Part shown: piece by piece, positions 29,940 through 30,592 of the stretch
How the letters are laid out: each line of letters begins with the position of its first letter
Numbering within the stretch: position 1 is the stretch's first letter
DNA from: JALQXV01 sp051005235
GTDB taxonomy: Bacteria > Patescibacteriota > Saccharimonadia > Saccharimonadales > 2-12-FULL-41-12
Reading direction: 5' to 3'
Length of the DNA: 30,592 nucleotides
Assembly: GCA_051005235.1 (NCBI GenBank)
Contig: JBPCJO010000065.1
Coordinates: forward strand, 1-30,592
Notes under the pieces: model-generated
Databases searched by the model: none
What the model was told of the DNA's origin: nothing
What the model saw: only the letters and a program-made list of their open reading frames with translations
Program-made: the position numbers and the translations under genes

Positions 29940-30350
29940 ATGAAAGAAGATCAACTCACTAAACAGGACATTCGCGACCTATTGGCAGAGAACACTGAGC
30001 GAACGATTAAACCATTAATTAAGCAGGAGGTTCGAGATTTACTCATAGACCATACAAAAAACGTTATCAGGCCGCTAATTAAGCAGGAGCTTGAGGATCA
30101 CACCGAACAAGTCATCAAACCTCTGATCTCTTTAGAAGTTAGCGGTGCCATTGCCCGTTCAGAGAAGAAGCTACAAGATTTAATCGAAGAATCGGCTCAA
30201 AAAACTATCGAAGATTTAACAAAAGTAACCCACACTTTCATGGACCAGGTAGACCAAAAGTTTCAGGTGTTAGAAAACGACATCAAGCATATAAACAAAG
30301 ATTATGTAACTCTTAACCGCAAAGTAGCGTACCATCTAAACCGTGTGTAA
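29940..30350 (+). CDS. Coiled-coil protein with internal 20-residue repeats
   Basis: A 136-residue protein, almost entirely helical and charged, with no membrane segment. Residues 13-32 (DLLAENTERTIKPLIKQEVR) and 33-52 (DLLIDHTKNVIRPLIKQELE) are clear repeats, and 53-69 (DHTEQVIKPLISLEVSG) is a shortened third. A coiled coil follows to the C-terminus, including FMDQVDQKFQVLENDIKHIN. It probably forms an oligomeric rod or a scaffold. No family recognised. It lies between ppa and gap in the same orientation. No clear Shine-Dalgarno sequence before the ATG. Confidence 0.7.
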   Translation: MKEDQLTKQDIRDLLAENTERTIKPLIKQEVRDLLIDHTKNVIRPLIKQELEDHTEQVIKPLISLEVSGAIARSEKKLQDLIEESAQKTIEDLTKVTHTFMDQVDQKFQVLENDIKHINKDYVTLNRKVAYHLNRV

Positions 30351-30380
30351 TGCCTCTGCTCTTGAAACTGCTCATGTTTA

Positions 30381-30408
30381 TTGCCATACTACTTACAACA
30401 GCTATATA
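30381..30408 (+). promoter_or_regulatory. Promoter of gap
   Basis: TTGCCA (30381-30386), a 16-base spacer and TATATA (30403-30408), followed by AGAGGTGG, a strong ribosome binding site before ATG 30425. Confidence 0.5.
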
Positions 30409-30424
30409 AAGAGGTGGAAAATAC

Positions 30425-30592
30425 ATGAAAACACGAGTTGCAATTAATGGCTTTGGACGTATCGGACGGGTTTCATTTCGGGCGGCATTCGACAGGACCG
30501 ATCTAGAGATCGTCGCCTTAAACGATTTAACCGACACAAAAACACTGGCGCATCTGCTTAAACACGACAGTAATTATGGTGCCTATGCGCAC
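30425..30592 (+). CDS. gap: Glyceraldehyde-3-phosphate dehydrogenase, partial (5' end)
   Basis: The first 56 codons of GAPDH run to the end of the window. MKTRVAINGFGRIGRVSFRA is the NAD-binding Rossmann start with the GFGRIGR loop, and IVALNDLTD plus LLKHDSNYGAY follow as in the family. The strong ribosome binding site AGAGGTGG (about 30411-30418) fixes the start. The catalytic cysteine region lies outside the window. It would act in glycolysis. Confidence 0.97.
   Translation, partial: MKTRVAINGFGRIGRVSFRAAFDRTDLEIVALNDLTDTKTLAHLLKHDSNYGAYAH

Overview
The window most resembles a chromosomal segment from a small-genome bacterium of the Candidatus Saccharibacteria (TM7)/Patescibacteria type. 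This placement is inferred from gene content: a compact housekeeping set (MetK, TypA, PheST, YajQ, RmuC, PyrC/PyrD, Ppa, GAPDH, a DUF5665-like protein), many tiny hypothetical proteins, and genes with little or no 5' leader. The genetic code looks standard, because TGA ends pheT and the exonuclease-like gene, so this is not a UGA-recoding lineage. No rRNA or ribosomal protein is present to fix the taxonomy.

Bases 1-8450 are an AT-richer accessory region. It holds formyltetrahydrofolate deformylase (purU), two unknown membrane proteins, a START/SRPBCC protein, an acidic TTG-started protein, a PAP2 phosphatase, a 2H phosphoesterase, a BrnT/BrnA-like toxin-antitoxin pair and a GltS-type symporter. 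This region ends at a tRNA-Gln(CTG) gene. Copies of the 3' end of that tRNA occur at 4539, 8013 and 8279, plus a degenerate one near 5530, all in the same orientation. This looks like the scar of repeated site-specific insertions, although no integrase is visible. A 249-bp palindrome-bearing element occurs twice (6234-6482 and 8029-8277).

Bases 8526-14990 hold an LCP cell-wall ligase and a membrane-anchored EEP hydrolase. They diverge from a 164-bp inverted repeat that carries a promoter at each end. Two tiny membrane proteins follow. Next comes a second half-copy of the promoter repeat driving a leader that resembles a SAM-I-clan riboswitch with a terminator. The leader controls a Cys/Met-metabolism PLP enzyme and metK. 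CorA follows under its own promoter.

Bases 15000-30592 are mostly core genes: typA; a divergent Fur/Zur-type repressor and ZIP metal transporter sharing an operator; rmuC; a DUF5665-like protein; pyrC-pyrD; yajQ; pheS-pheT; FKBP, glutaredoxin and thioredoxin reductase; a glycerophosphodiester phosphodiesterase; inorganic pyrophosphatase; a coiled-coil repeat protein; and the start of gap. Three very long intergenic hairpins (15013-15061, 19492-19647, 22773-22830) stand out.

The clearest regulatory circuits are the SAM leader over the PLP enzyme and metK, and the zinc-type operator between fur and zip. No complete novel defence or secretion system is recognisable. The most unusual content is the tRNA-end repeat island, the duplicated palindromic element, the shared promoter repeat and the cluster of unannotated small proteins.
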